Assembly (NCBI RefSeq): GCF_003711105.1
Contig: NZ_CP023865.1
Coordinates: 7,423,001-7,487,000 of the forward strand
Direction: 5' to 3'
DNA from: Actinoplanes teichomyceticus ATCC 31121
GTDB lineage: Bacteria; Actinomycetota; Actinomycetes; Mycobacteriales; Micromonosporaceae
Length of the DNA: 64,000 nt
The notes under the pieces: model-generated
The model's input: the letters and a program-made list of their open reading frames with translations, nothing else
Databases searched by the model: none
Told to the model about the DNA's origin: nothing
Part shown: positions 34,616-42,333 of the stretch, in pieces
Layout of the letters: each line of letters begins with the position of its first letter
How positions within the stretch are numbered: position 1 is the first letter of the stretch
Translations under genes and position numbers: made by a program

Positions 34616-35890
34616 GTGGGGGTCGTGCCTGATATCCCGTTCGGCTTCTCCCTGCCGGGCGCGCAGCCGCCCGACCCCTCCGACCCGCAGCAGATGCAGC
34701 AGTTCATGGCGCAGCTGCAGCAGATGTTCGCTGCCCCCGGCAGTGGCCCGGTGAACTGGGACCTGGCCCGGCAGGTCGCCGCCAGCCAGCTCTCGGCCAA
34801 CGGCGACCCGGCGGTGAACATGTATGAGCGCCACCAGGTCGAGGAGGCGCTCCGGCTCGCCGACCTCTGGCTCGACCCGGTCTGCGCGCTCCCCACCGGC
34901 ATCCACAAGGCGGTCGCCTGGAACCGCAACGAGTGGATCTACAACACCCTGGACGTCTGGAAGAAGCTGTGCGAGCCGATCGCCGGCCGCATGGTGGGCG
35001 CCATGGGCGACCTGGTGCCCGAGGAGGCCCGCGCCCAGCTCGGCCCGATGCAGTCGATGGTCGCCACGCTCGGCGGCGCGCTCTTCGGCGGCCAGCTCGG
35101 CCAGGCCTTCGGCCAGCTCGCGGCCGAGGTGCTCTCGGCCGGCGACATCGGCCTCCCGCTCGGCCCGGCCGGCACGGCCGCGCTGGTGCCGGCCAACATC
35201 AAGGCGTACGGCGAGGGCCTCGAACTGCCCGAGGACCAGGTCCGGCTGTACGTCGCGCTGCGCGAGGCGGCCCACCAGCGACTCTTCGGCCATGTCCCGT
35301 GGCTGCGCGCGCACGTGCTCAGCGCCGTCGAGGCGTACGCGAACGGCATCACCGTGAACCGGGAGGCGATCGAGGAGGCGATGAGCCGCGTCGACCCGAC
35401 CGATCCGGAGTCGATGCAGGCGATGGCGCTCGAGGGCATCTTCACGCCCGAGGACACCCCGCAGCAGAAGGCCGGCCTGGCCCGCCTGGAGACGGCGCTG
35501 GCGCTGGTCGAGGGCTGGGTGGGGCACGTGGTCGACGACGCGGCCGGTGACCGGCTGCCGTCGGTGGCCGCGCTGGGCGAGGCGTTCCGGCGCCGCCGGG
35601 CCGCCGGCGGCCCGGCGGAGCAGACCTTCGCCGCCCTGGTCGGGCTGGAGCTGCGGCCGCGCCGGCTACGCGAGGCCGGCGCGCTCTGGACGGCGGTCAC
35701 CGAGCACCGCGGCATCCCGGGCCGGGACGCCCTCTGGGACCACCCCGACCTGCTGCCCACCGGCGAGGACTTCGCCGACCCGGAGGCGTTCGCCCGCAGC
35801 CGGTCGGACTGGGACATCAGCGAGCTGGAGGGCCTGGGCAGCAACCCGGAGCCGGGCCCGGAGCCGGGCCCGGACACGCCGGAGAAGTAG
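34616..35890 (+). CDS. DUF2342 zinc-dependent hydrolase/metalloprotease-like protein
   Basis: A 424-aa protein of the actinobacterial DUF2342 family, Rv3195-like by content and position. It begins PDIPFGFSLPG, with Gln-rich QQMQQFMAQLQQMF, and contains the possible metal site LREAAHQRLFGHVPWL. Other typical blocks are GGALFGGQLGQAFGQLAAEVLSAGDIGLPL and LALVEGWVGHVVDDA. Start is GTG 34616 or GTG 34625; homologues favour the latter. It is divergent from the PDZ protease. Catalytic activity has not been shown for the family as far as I know. Confidence 0.85.
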   Translation: MGVVPDIPFGFSLPGAQPPDPSDPQQMQQFMAQLQQMFAAPGSGPVNWDLARQVAASQLSANGDPAVNMYERHQVEEALRLADLWLDPVCALPTGIHKAVAWNRNEWIYNTLDVWKKLCEPIAGRMVGAMGDLVPEEARAQLGPMQSMVATLGGALFGGQLGQAFGQLAAEVLSAGDIGLPLGPAGTAALVPANIKAYGEGLELPEDQVRLYVALREAAHQRLFGHVPWLRAHVLSAVEAYANGITVNREAIEEAMSRVDPTDPESMQAMALEGIFTPEDTPQQKAGLARLETALALVEGWVGHVVDDAAGDRLPSVAALGEAFRRRRAAGGPAEQTFAALVGLELRPRRLREAGALWTAVTEHRGIPGRDALWDHPDLLPTGEDFADPEAFARSRSDWDISELEGLGSNPEPGPEPGPDTPEK

Positions 35891-35909
35891 CCGGACCGCT
35901 CCCGGCCCT

Positions 35910-36165
35910 CACCGGGAGCGGCGCCCACCTCCCCCACAGCCGCCGGGCGAGCGCACCCGCGCCGCGGTCCGGGCGTGTGGCCGGGACCGGCGCCCACCCG
36001 CCCACAGTCAGCGGGGCGCGGCCGGGAGCGGCGCCCGCGTGCCCCACGGCCAGCGGGGCGCGCCCGCGCCGCGGTCCGGGCGTGGCCGGGAGCGGCGCCC
36101 ACGTGCCCCACAGTCAGCGGGGCGCGCCCGCGCCGTGGTCCGGGCGTGGCCGGGACGGGGCGCCG
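35910..36165. repeat. Imperfect tandem repeat, core period about 64 bp, about 4 copies
   Basis: The block CGGCGCCC recurs at 35919, 35988, 36029, 36093 and, diverged, 36156. Spacings of 69, 41, 64 and 63 bp reflect a partial copy. Shared elements are CACAGTCAGCGGGGCG and GCGGTCCGGGCGTG. It fills the gap between two convergent genes. Confidence 0.8.
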
Positions 36166-36166
36166 G

Positions 36167-36763
36167 TCACCCTCCCAGCAGGGCCCGGGTGTTGTCCCAG
36201 CCTTCCAGGGCGACGTCCAGCGTCGCCAGGTCGGCCGGGCCGCGCAGCCGGCGCCACGGCGGGGTCGAGGTGACGTCACCGGGCGCCGGCGCGGTGCGGC
36301 GCAACCGCTGTGCCGAGGCGGTGTCCAGGTCGTGGTCGGCCAGCCAGTCCGGCGCGGGCAGACCGGTTGCCACGCCCAGCAGCCCGCCGCCCGGTCCGCC
36401 CGGGGCGACCGCGACCGCCCTGCTCTCCAGCGGGCGCAGCAGTTTGCCGAGGATCATGCCCGGTACGTCCGGGGCGTCCGCCGCGATCACCGCGGCCTGT
36501 TCGAAGCCGTCCGCGGCGGCGGCGCCGAGGACGGGCAGCACGGACATCCCCGGGACCTCGTAGATCCGCATCCCGGGCCAGGCGATCTCCTCGGCCAGGC
36601 TGCGGTCGGCCGGCGTGGCGGCGATCGCGGCCTCGGCCTGGGCCAGCCGGGCCAGCAGGTCGGCCACGTCCTCGGCGAGCGCGGCACGCCAGGCGCGCGG
36701 GTCGACTCCCGGGGGACTCCACGGCACCGGCACCAGCATCGCCACCACCACACGCCGCGTCAC
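36167..36763 (-). CDS. Conserved hypothetical protein, possible nucleotide-sugar-transferase-like fold
   Basis: A 198-aa protein from GTG 36763. Segments RVVVAMLVPVPWSPPGVDP, QAAVIAADAPDVPGMILGKLL and RAVAVAPGGPGGGLLGVATGL resemble the second half of small Rossmann-like nucleotidyltransferases (DUF2064 style): a strand ending AADAPD and a GGG loop. This is a weak pattern match. By position it falls in the conserved actinobacterial block after DUF2342. Function not assigned. Confidence 0.7.
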   Translation of the reverse strand: MTRRVVVAMLVPVPWSPPGVDPRAWRAALAEDVADLLARLAQAEAAIAATPADRSLAEEIAWPGMRIYEVPGMSVLPVLGAAAADGFEQAAVIAADAPDVPGMILGKLLRPLESRAVAVAPGGPGGGLLGVATGLPAPDWLADHDLDTASAQRLRRTAPAPGDVTSTPPWRRLRGPADLATLDVALEGWDNTRALLGG

Positions 36764-36824
36764 AGCGTCACAGTACTCATCGCGTACCGGGCAAGTGCCG
36801 GAGGCGGCCGGTGCCGGAGCGGGC

Positions 36825-37075
36825 CGCGGACCTCGCGCCAGGCGAGTTACGCCGCCGATCTCCCGCCAGGCAAGGTACGCCGCGGGCCTCGCGCCAGCCG
36901 AGTTACACCGCGAGCCTCGCGCCAGGCGCATCACACCGCGAGCCTCGCGCCAGGCGCATCACACCGCGAGCCTCGCGCCAGGCGCATCACACCGCGAGCC
37001 TCGCGCCAGGCGCATCACACCGCGAGCCTCGCGCCAGGCGCGTTACACCGCGGGCCTCGCGCCAGGCGGTCTACT
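36825..37075. repeat. 28-bp tandem repeat array, nine copies
   Basis: The CGCCAG core recurs with a strict 28-bp period (its CCA at 36838, 36866, 36894, 36922, 36950, 36978, 37006, 37034, 37062). The central five copies are identical (CCAGGCGCATCACACCGCGA...). The array lies between two minus-strand genes, and its last copy overlaps the 3' end of the peptidase gene. It has no unique spacers, so it is not a CRISPR. Confidence 0.93.
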
Positions 37076-37601
37076 CCGCCATCACGAGGCTGCCGGCGGC
37101 GGCGACGCCCTCCAGGTAGCCGCGGGCGCGCTCGGCCTTGGGGAAGCGGTTGACCAGCTCCCAGAAGCAGGCGTTGTGACTGGGCACGACCAGGTGGGCC
37201 AGCTCGTGCAGGAGAACGTAGTCGATCACCCAGTCCGGCATCTCCTGAATGCGGTGGGAGATCCGGATGGTGGCGTCATCCGGCGTGCAGGAACCCCAGC
37301 GGCCGTTCTGGTTGGTCACCCAGCGCACGCTGGCCGGTGCGATCAGATCGGTGTGGTCGTCGAGGTAGCGCATGGTGAGCCGGCGGGCGCGGGCGAGCAG
37401 TTCGGCATCGGTGTGCCGGAGGCGCTCCTCCCGGGCGGCCAGCCGGGCGAGCATCCGCTCGACCCACTCGGTCTCCTCGGCGCGCGAGAACCGGTCCGGG
37501 ATCAGCACGACCACGCGCTCCCCGTCGCGATACGCGGACACCGTCCGGCGACGACGCTGACTGCGCCGCACTTCCACGACAGGTTTGCGCGCGCGGGCCA
37601 T
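37071..37601 (-). CDS. YgjP-like (DUF45/WLM-type) zinc metallopeptidase
   Basis: A 176-aa protein with the HELAHLVVPSHNACFW zinc-protease signature (HExxH plus downstream His) at about residues 131-146. It is preceded by the family segment RWGSCTPDDATIRISHRIQEMP and a basic N-terminus. YgjP-type proteins are predicted cytoplasmic metal-dependent hydrolases, related in fold to SprT/WLM proteases; their substrates are not known. Its 3' end abuts the 28-bp repeat array. ATG start. Confidence 0.88.
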   Translation of the reverse strand: MARARKPVVEVRRSQRRRRTVSAYRDGERVVVLIPDRFSRAEETEWVERMLARLAAREERLRHTDAELLARARRLTMRYLDDHTDLIAPASVRWVTNQNGRWGSCTPDDATIRISHRIQEMPDWVIDYVLLHELAHLVVPSHNACFWELVNRFPKAERARGYLEGVAAAGSLVMAE

Positions 37602-38107
37602 TACCGGCTCGCGCGGCCCAGATTCGGGTTCACGTTGAGACGCTAATCCGCGAGACCCTGGTCACCGCAAGAGTACGCCCAAGGACTGTCACGGGATATG
37701 CACGTTACGTCCGCGAATACCCGAAAAAATTTTCCTCAGCGGCAACATCTGAGACAGTCGTCAACCTAGACCATCGTCGACTCAAGCGCTCACTCGACCC
37801 TCCCGTCCCTTTAGTGCCGTTCTGAAGGCAATAGTCGGCGTGTCCCGGCAAACGTGTACGAAAAGGGCAGTTCGCCCCGGCACACTCACGTCGTCGGTGA
37901 CACCGCCGACCACGCGCTGACATGGAACCGGTCTGACCTGGGTAAGTCCACGCCCCGGACGGATGGCCACAGCCACGTGGCCGCACAGGCCCCGCCCCGC
38001 CGAGCACGCGGGACACGCCTGACGGTCCAGCGCCGCAGACAGGTTCGCGCCCGTCGCCGCGAACCGGCACGGGGCCCAGCGGCCCACGACACGAACGAGG
38101 AGGAACC
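37602..38107. other. 506-bp intergenic region, no gene recognised
   Basis: This stretch is less GC-rich than its surroundings near 37690-37780, with runs such as AAAAAATTTTCC. It separates the divergent peptidase and DUF5679 genes and must carry both promoters. ORFs crossing it are out-of-phase and lack ribosome-binding sites. No tRNA or terminator was found. A small RNA cannot be excluded. Confidence 0.5.
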
Positions 38108-38269
38108 GTGGCCGAAAACACATACAACGGCTATTGCGTCAAGTGCAAGGAGAAGCGCGACTTCCAGGGCAACGTGGAGGTCTCCAAGACCGGCATGAAC
38201 ATGGCCAAGGGCAAGTGCCCGGTCTGCGGGACCACGATGAACCGGATCCTGGGCAAGGCGAAGGCTTGA
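38108..38269 (+). CDS. DUF5679 small zinc-ribbon protein
   Basis: 53 aa from GTG 38108, preceded by a very strong GAGGAGG ribosome-binding site. Two CxxC knuckles (YCVKCKEKRDF and GKCPVCGTTMNRILGKA) mark a zinc ribbon, and the protein matches the actinobacterial DUF5679 pattern. The strong ribosome-binding site suggests high expression. Function unknown; the basic, ribbon-like character would suit a nucleic-acid or ribosome contact, but this is speculation. Confidence 0.9.
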   Translation: MAENTYNGYCVKCKEKRDFQGNVEVSKTGMNMAKGKCPVCGTTMNRILGKAKA

Positions 38270-38278
38270 GGTCCACTT

Positions 38279-38310
38279 CGGGGAGGCCGGCCGGACGGTC
38301 GCCCTCCCCG
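38279..38310 (+). terminator. Probable terminator of DUF5679 gene
   Basis: An 8-bp stem CGGGGAGG (38279-38286) pairs with CCTCCCCG (38303-38310), 10 nt after the stop. The loop itself contains GC-rich sequence. No U-tract. Confidence 0.45.
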
Positions 38311-38370
38311 GCTGGACCGTAACCGTGTCCGATCCACCACGTTGAGTCATCGGGAACCTCTGTACCCACC

Positions 38371-38432
38371 TGTGGATAACTTACGTCTGCTTGTGGAAAA
38401 CCCTGTCGGGTGCGTCGGCGGGCTGTGGATAA
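38371..38432 (-). promoter_or_regulatory. Cluster of three DnaA boxes
   Basis: On the minus strand two exact TTATCCACA boxes lie at 38379-38371 and 38432-38424, with TTTTCCACA at 38400-38392. All three have the same orientation within 62 bp, just upstream of the E1-like gene. This is the classic DnaA 9-mer. It is not accompanied by dnaA or dnaN, so it is probably a titration or regulatory cluster, not oriC. Confidence 0.7.
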
Positions 38433-38472
38433 CCAACTCGCTCCGCAGCCCCGCAGTGACACCCTGTCACTC

Positions 38473-39591
38473 ATGACTCCGCCGCCCCGCACCCCACTGC
38501 CCCGGCCCACCCTGATCCCGGGCCTCTCCCGGGTCTGGCGCGGGCCGGTCGAGCTGCAGCTCGGACTGGATCCGGCCCACGCCGTCCGGGTGGAGATGCC
38601 CGACCCGCGCCTGGCGCGCGTGCTCGACCTGCTGGACGGGAACCGCCCGGAGCGGCAGGTCCTGCTGCACGCGGCCGAGCTGGGCGTCTCCCCGGACGAG
38701 ACCCGCCAGCTGCTCGACCTGCTGCACCACGCCGGCCTGGTGCTGCCCTCGGCGGCCCTGCTGCCGGCCACCCTGCCCGCCGCCGAGCGACGACGCCTGA
38801 CCGCCGAGGCGGCGGCCCTCGCCCTCGACGCGCGCGACGGACGGTCCGCCGCGCCCGGCGCCCACGACGGACAGCCCGGCGCCGCGGTGCCCTCCCCGGC
38901 CCGCACACTGCGCCGCCGCCGGGCGGCCCGGGTGCTCCTGGCCGGACGCGGCCGGCTCGGCGCCACCATCGCGGTCGCCCTGGCCGAGGCCGGGGTCGGT
39001 CACGTCCACCCGGACCTCTCCGGCAGGGTCGGGCCGGGTGACCTGGCCGGGAGCGCGCTGCACCCGGCGGATCTGGGCGACCCGCTGCACGCCGCGGTGG
39101 CCGCCGCGATCCGGCGCGCCGCGCCCGGCACCCAGGTGCACGAGATCCGCCGCGCACCCGTCAGCGTGGTCGTCCAGCTCGCCCATGACCAGCCGGCCGC
39201 CCTGGTCGCCGCGGCGCACGCGGCCCGCCGCCGGCCCCACCTCGCGGTGCGCATCCGCGACGGCGCGGCGGTCGTCGGCCCGTTCGTCCCGGCCACCGGC
39301 GGCCCCTGTCTAAACTGCCTGGAGTTGCACCGGCGCGAGCGCGATCCGGAGTGGCCCGGCGCGCCCGCGCCGCCCGGGCCGGACGCCGCCGAGCCGTGCG
39401 CGGTGGCCACCGTGCTGGCGGCCACCGGGTACGCCACCGCGGAGGTGCTGGCGTTCCTGGACGGCGGCACGCCGCAGACCCTGGGCGCGGCCGTCGAGAT
39501 CACCGCGCCCGGCCGGTTCCGCCGCCGCACCTGGCCGGCTCACCCGGGCTGCACCTGCCACCGCCGGAGCCGCCGAAGTGCCGATCGTTAA
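38473..39591 (+). CDS. E1-like (ThiF-fold) protein resembling azoline cyclodehydratase C subunits
   Basis: A 372-aa protein. Residues about 15-95 resemble a PqqD/RRE-like winged helix (MPDPRLARVLDLLDGNRPERQVL ... LLDLLHHAGLVL). A Rossmann segment VLLAGRGRLGATIAVALAEAG begins about residue 154. A four-Cys zinc site is formed by GPCLNCLELHRRERDPEWP (Cys279, Cys282) and HPGCTCHRR (Cys360, Cys362). The C-L-x-C-x5-R-x2-RDP-x-WP pattern is that of the E1-like partner of YcaO enzymes. No YcaO gene or precursor peptide is in the window. The gene precedes the ABC1 kinase, as I recall for other actinobacteria. ATG 38473 lacks a strong ribosome-binding site. Confidence 0.75.
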   Translation: MTPPPRTPLPRPTLIPGLSRVWRGPVELQLGLDPAHAVRVEMPDPRLARVLDLLDGNRPERQVLLHAAELGVSPDETRQLLDLLHHAGLVLPSAALLPATLPAAERRRLTAEAAALALDARDGRSAAPGAHDGQPGAAVPSPARTLRRRRAARVLLAGRGRLGATIAVALAEAGVGHVHPDLSGRVGPGDLAGSALHPADLGDPLHAAVAAAIRRAAPGTQVHEIRRAPVSVVVQLAHDQPAALVAAAHAARRRPHLAVRIRDGAAVVGPFVPATGGPCLNCLELHRRERDPEWPGAPAPPGPDAAEPCAVATVLAATGYATAEVLAFLDGGTPQTLGAAVEITAPGRFRRRTWPAHPGCTCHRRSRRSADR

Positions 39592-39669
39592 TCGAACCTT
39601 TGTCGCATAAGCTGGCGAACCAGTTCTTGACGGGCAGAGGAAGAGCCAACCGTCAGTCACAATGATCTG

Positions 39670-41016
39670 GTGACGGACATACCGCGCCGCGCGGCCTCCC
39701 GGACCGCCAAACTGGCCGCATTACCCCTCGGCTTCGCCGGCCGTGCCGCGCTGGGCCTGGGCAAGCGGGCCGTGGGGATGGCCGCCGACGCCATCTCCGC
39801 GGACATCCAGCAGCGCACCGCCGAGCAGCTCTTCAGCGTGCTGGGGCAGCTCAAGGGCGGTGCGATGAAGTTCGGCCAGGCGCTGTCGGTGTTCGAGGCG
39901 GCACTGCCCGAGGAGATGGCCGGCCCGTACCGCCAGGCGTTGACCAAGTTGCAGGAGGCCGCTCCGCCGATGCCGGTGGCAAGCGTGCACAAGGCGCTGG
40001 CCGAGCAGCTCGGGCCGGACTGGCGGAACAGCTTCGCCGAGTTCGACGACAGCCCGGCCGCGGCGGCCAGCATCGGCCAGGTGCACCGGGCGGTGTGGAA
40101 ACTGCCGCCGGCCCGCAAGAACGCGAAGCCGAAACTGCTGCCGGTCGCCGTCAAGGTGCAGTACCCGGGAGCCGGCGAGGCGCTGGTCTCGGACCTCAAG
40201 CAGCTCTCCCGGCTGGCCGGCATGTTCAAGATCATGCAGCCCGGGATCGACGTCAAACCGCTTCTCGCCGAGTTGCACGAGCGGGTCGTGGAGGAGCTCG
40301 ACTACGAGATGGAGGCGGCGACCCAGCGCGCGTTCGCCGCCGCGTACCACGACGACCCGGAGATCTTCGTGCCCCGGGTGGTGGCCTCCGCACCCCGCGT
40401 GCTGGTCACCGAGTGGGTCGAGGGCGCCCCGCTGTCCAGAGTGATCGCCGACGGCAGCGTGGCCGAGCGGGACGAGGCCGGCCGGTTGATGGCGATCCTG
40501 CACTTCTCCGCGCCCGGCCGGGCCGGGCTGCTGCACGCCGATCCGCACCCGGGCAACTTCCGGATCCTGCCGGACGGCCGCCTCGGTGTGATCGACTTCG
40601 GTGCGGTGGCCCGCCTGCCCGAGGGCCACCCGGAGCCGATCGGCCGCCTGGTCCGGCTCGCGCTGGACGGGGACGCCGAGGCGGTGGCCGACGGCCTCCG
40701 CTACGAGGGATTCATCCGGCCCGACGAGCCGATCGACGCGGAGGCGGTGCTCGGCTTCCTGCGCCCGATGATCGAGCCGGTGGCGGTGGACCGGTTCCGG
40801 TTCACCCGGGCCTGGCTGCGCGGCGAGGCCACCCGGCTCGCCAATCCGCGGTCGCCGGCCTATCAGCTGGGGCGCAAGCTGAACCTGCCGCCGTCGTACC
40901 TGATGATCCACCGGGTGACGCTGGGCTCGATCGGCGTGCTCTGCCAACTGGAGGCCGAGGCCGGCTATCGGGAGATCCTCCAGAGGTGGCTGCCGGGGTT
41001 CTCGCCGGTCGCCTGA
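39670..41016 (+). CDS. AarF/ABC1/UbiB-family atypical kinase
   Basis: A 448-aa ABC1-family protein. The KxGQ motif is in LKGGAMKFGQALSVFEAALPEEM, the Ala-rich loop in SPAAAASIGQVHRAVW, the invariant Lys region in LPVAVKVQYPG, the catalytic loop in LLHADPHPGNFRIL and the metal-binding Asp in LGVIDFGAVARLP. UbiB-like proteins act in lipid/quinone metabolism; Rv3197 at this position has been linked to macrolide tolerance with whiB7 (from memory). GTG start 39670. A strong bidirectional terminator follows. Confidence 0.92.
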   Translation: MTDIPRRAASRTAKLAALPLGFAGRAALGLGKRAVGMAADAISADIQQRTAEQLFSVLGQLKGGAMKFGQALSVFEAALPEEMAGPYRQALTKLQEAAPPMPVASVHKALAEQLGPDWRNSFAEFDDSPAAAASIGQVHRAVWKLPPARKNAKPKLLPVAVKVQYPGAGEALVSDLKQLSRLAGMFKIMQPGIDVKPLLAELHERVVEELDYEMEAATQRAFAAAYHDDPEIFVPRVVASAPRVLVTEWVEGAPLSRVIADGSVAERDEAGRLMAILHFSAPGRAGLLHADPHPGNFRILPDGRLGVIDFGAVARLPEGHPEPIGRLVRLALDGDAEAVADGLRYEGFIRPDEPIDAEAVLGFLRPMIEPVAVDRFRFTRAWLRGEATRLANPRSPAYQLGRKLNLPPSYLMIHRVTLGSIGVLCQLEAEAGYREILQRWLPGFSPVA

Positions 41017-41130
41017 GGTCGCCGTCCGGCCCCGCACATCGCGGCCGCGGCGGGGGCGCGCAGCGGCGGCCGGCGGTTGACCGGCGCCACCCGACGCGGT
41101 GCACCAAAGGGAAAACGGGCCGGCCCGCGG

Positions 41131-41173
41131 AAATGACGAAGCCCGACCGCCGAGCGGTCGGGCTTCGTCATTT
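41131..41173. terminator. Bidirectional terminator between aarF-like gene and the whiB7 operon
   Basis: A perfect 20-bp stem (41131-41150 with 41154-41173) and a 3-nt loop. The ends are AAATGACGAA and its complement, giving A/T-rich flanks on both strands. It separates convergent transcription units. Confidence 0.92.
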
Positions 41174-41198
41174 CCCAGGTAGCGGGTCTATTCGCCGA

Positions 41199-41423
41199 TC
41201 AGTACCCGCCGACGCCGAGTTCGCGGGCGGCCTGCTTACGGCCCTCCATGGCGATACGACGGGCGGAACGGTAAGCCTCAGGTGCACGGTCACTCTGAGG
41301 CCGACGCATTCGAGCCCTCGACAATGCCTCTTGGATGAGTCTCACCTTGGTCACTCCATTCGTGTGCACCGATACGGTGCCGGGCTTTCGGGTGGTGGTA
41401 TCGGGGATGGTCGCGTCGTTCAT
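41199..41423 (-). CDS. Small basic hypothetical protein coupled to whiB7
   Basis: 74 aa. Its ATG (41423) starts one nucleotide after the whiB7 stop (TGAGATG), so translation is surely coupled. The N-terminal third is Thr/Val-rich (TTTRKPGTVSVHTNGVT); the rest is basic and helical (KVRLIQEALSRARMRRPQSDRAPEAYRSARR). No family is recognised. Being the last gene before the terminator in the whiB7 unit, it should be induced together with whiB7, which suggests a part in antibiotic or ribosome stress. That role is inference. Confidence 0.75.
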   Translation of the reverse strand: MNDATIPDTTTRKPGTVSVHTNGVTKVRLIQEALSRARMRRPQSDRAPEAYRSARRIAMEGRKQAARELGVGGY

Positions 41424-41424
41424 C

Positions 41425-41787
41425 TCAGGCCGCCAGCCGGACGGAGTTGCGGGAGTCGAGACCGTTCGCGGCGAGCCGCTGCTCGACCTGGACAGCCAGC
41501 TCGGCGTCGCGGGCGACGTCGGCCTTGCGGGGACGGCCACGCGGCCGCTTGCGCGGAACCACGGCGCCGCGCTCGAAGATCTCGCCGCCCCAGACACCCC
41601 AGGGCTCGCTCCGCTCCACCGCGCCGGCCAGGCACTCGACGCGCAGCGGGCAGTCCCCGCAGAGCGACTTGGCCAGCTCCAGCTGGGTCGGGGAGTCGGA
41701 GAACCACAGGTCCGGGTCGAACTTCCGACAGGGCAGGTTCGCCTCGATCTCGACGGTGATGTCGATCGGGGCCAGCGCCAGACTCAT
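41425..41787 (-). CDS. whiB7: WhiB7 (WblC) antibiotic-response transcription factor
   Basis: A 120-aa WhiB protein with the four cluster cysteines (20, 43, 46, 52), the GVWGGE turn (64-69) and the RGRPR AT-hook (83-87) that defines WhiB7. In actinobacteria it activates intrinsic resistance genes when ribosomes are inhibited and autoregulates. Context supports this: uvrD2 upstream, ABC1 kinase downstream as in mycobacteria. A long leader (about 540 nt) with an ORF and a terminator hairpin precedes it. The ribosome-binding site is GAGGTGA, 9 nt from the ATG. Confidence 0.96.
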   Translation of the reverse strand: MSLALAPIDITVEIEANLPCRKFDPDLWFSDSPTQLELAKSLCGDCPLRVECLAGAVERSEPWGVWGGEIFERGAVVPRKRPRGRPRKADVARDAELAVQVEQRLAANGLDSRNSVRLAA

Positions 41788-41864
41788 AAAGCCCGGTCAC
41801 CTCTCTCTTCTTCTCGATCTTCTGGATCGCGTTTTCCGGTCGTGCACCGGCTGGTGAGCCGGCG

Positions 41865-41908
41865 AAAAAAAATTAGGCCGCGGATCCCGGTTACGGGTTC
41901 CGCGGCCT
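41865..41908 (-). terminator. Intrinsic terminator/attenuator in the whiB7 leader
   Basis: A stem of about 15 bp (41908-41894 with 41889-41875, one mismatch, 4-nt loop) is followed on the minus strand by TAATTTTTTTT. It sits 25 nt after the leader-ORF stop and 78 nt before the whiB7 start, so it must be read through for whiB7 expression. This matches the ribosome-dependent attenuation model known for whiB7/wblC. Confidence 0.88.
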
Positions 41909-41933
41909 CGAGGTGAGCCGGAGGTCTGGTCTG

Positions 41934-42257
41934 TCAGACCGGCCTTCCTCGAGGCGGGACACCGCCACCATCCGTGTAGCGCTTGCCGGAGATGGAGTCG
42001 TTGCCCATGAACCCAGTGGTGCCGTTGATGCTGGTGGTGCCGGTGCTGCCCTTGACTCCGCCGGCGAGCACACGCTCGGCCGCCCACTCGCCCAGCTCGG
42101 CCTGGGACGGGCTGAGGACCTGGTGCACCTGCGGAGCCGGGACCCGCTCGGCAGCCGGCAGCGCCGCCGGAACGGCAGCGGCGGGCAGCAGAACGGACGG
42201 AGCGCAAACGGCAGACGGCAGCATCGACGGACGCATCAGCGTGGTGTTGATCCTCAT
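41934..42257 (-). CDS. Leader ORF in the whiB7 5' region
   Basis: 107 codons from ATG 42257, with one of the best ribosome-binding sites in the window (GGAGGAGGTG, 6 nt). The peptide begins MRINTTLMRPSMLPSAV, then is Ala/Pro/Val-rich, and ends TDGGGVPPRGRPV. No known domain. Codon use is native, so it is probably translated. Its stop is 25 nt before the attenuator hairpin. Ribosome progress over this ORF could therefore decide whether the terminator forms. Whether the peptide itself has a function is unknown. Confidence 0.75.
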   Translation of the reverse strand: MRINTTLMRPSMLPSAVCAPSVLLPAAAVPAALPAAERVPAPQVHQVLSPSQAELGEWAAERVLAGGVKGSTGTTSINGTTGFMGNDSISGKRYTDGGGVPPRGRPV

Positions 42258-42333
42258 CGGTGCCACCTCCTCCATCGACTTGCACTCGTAGCTCGATCTT
42301 GCCCGGGAGGGTCCCCCGGCAAGGTGTGTCCTG

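Noticed and set aside
36825..37075. CRISPR array
   Set aside because: 28-bp units are contiguous with no unique spacers and no cas genes are nearby; it is a minisatellite.
37854..38198. 114-aa plus-strand ORF upstream of DUF5679
   Set aside because: Arg-rich frame shadow overlapping the real zinc-ribbon gene out of phase, without family or ribosome-binding site.
38371..38432. Chromosomal origin oriC
   Set aside because: Only three boxes and no dnaA, dnaN, rpmH or gyrase genes; kept as a DnaA-box cluster instead.
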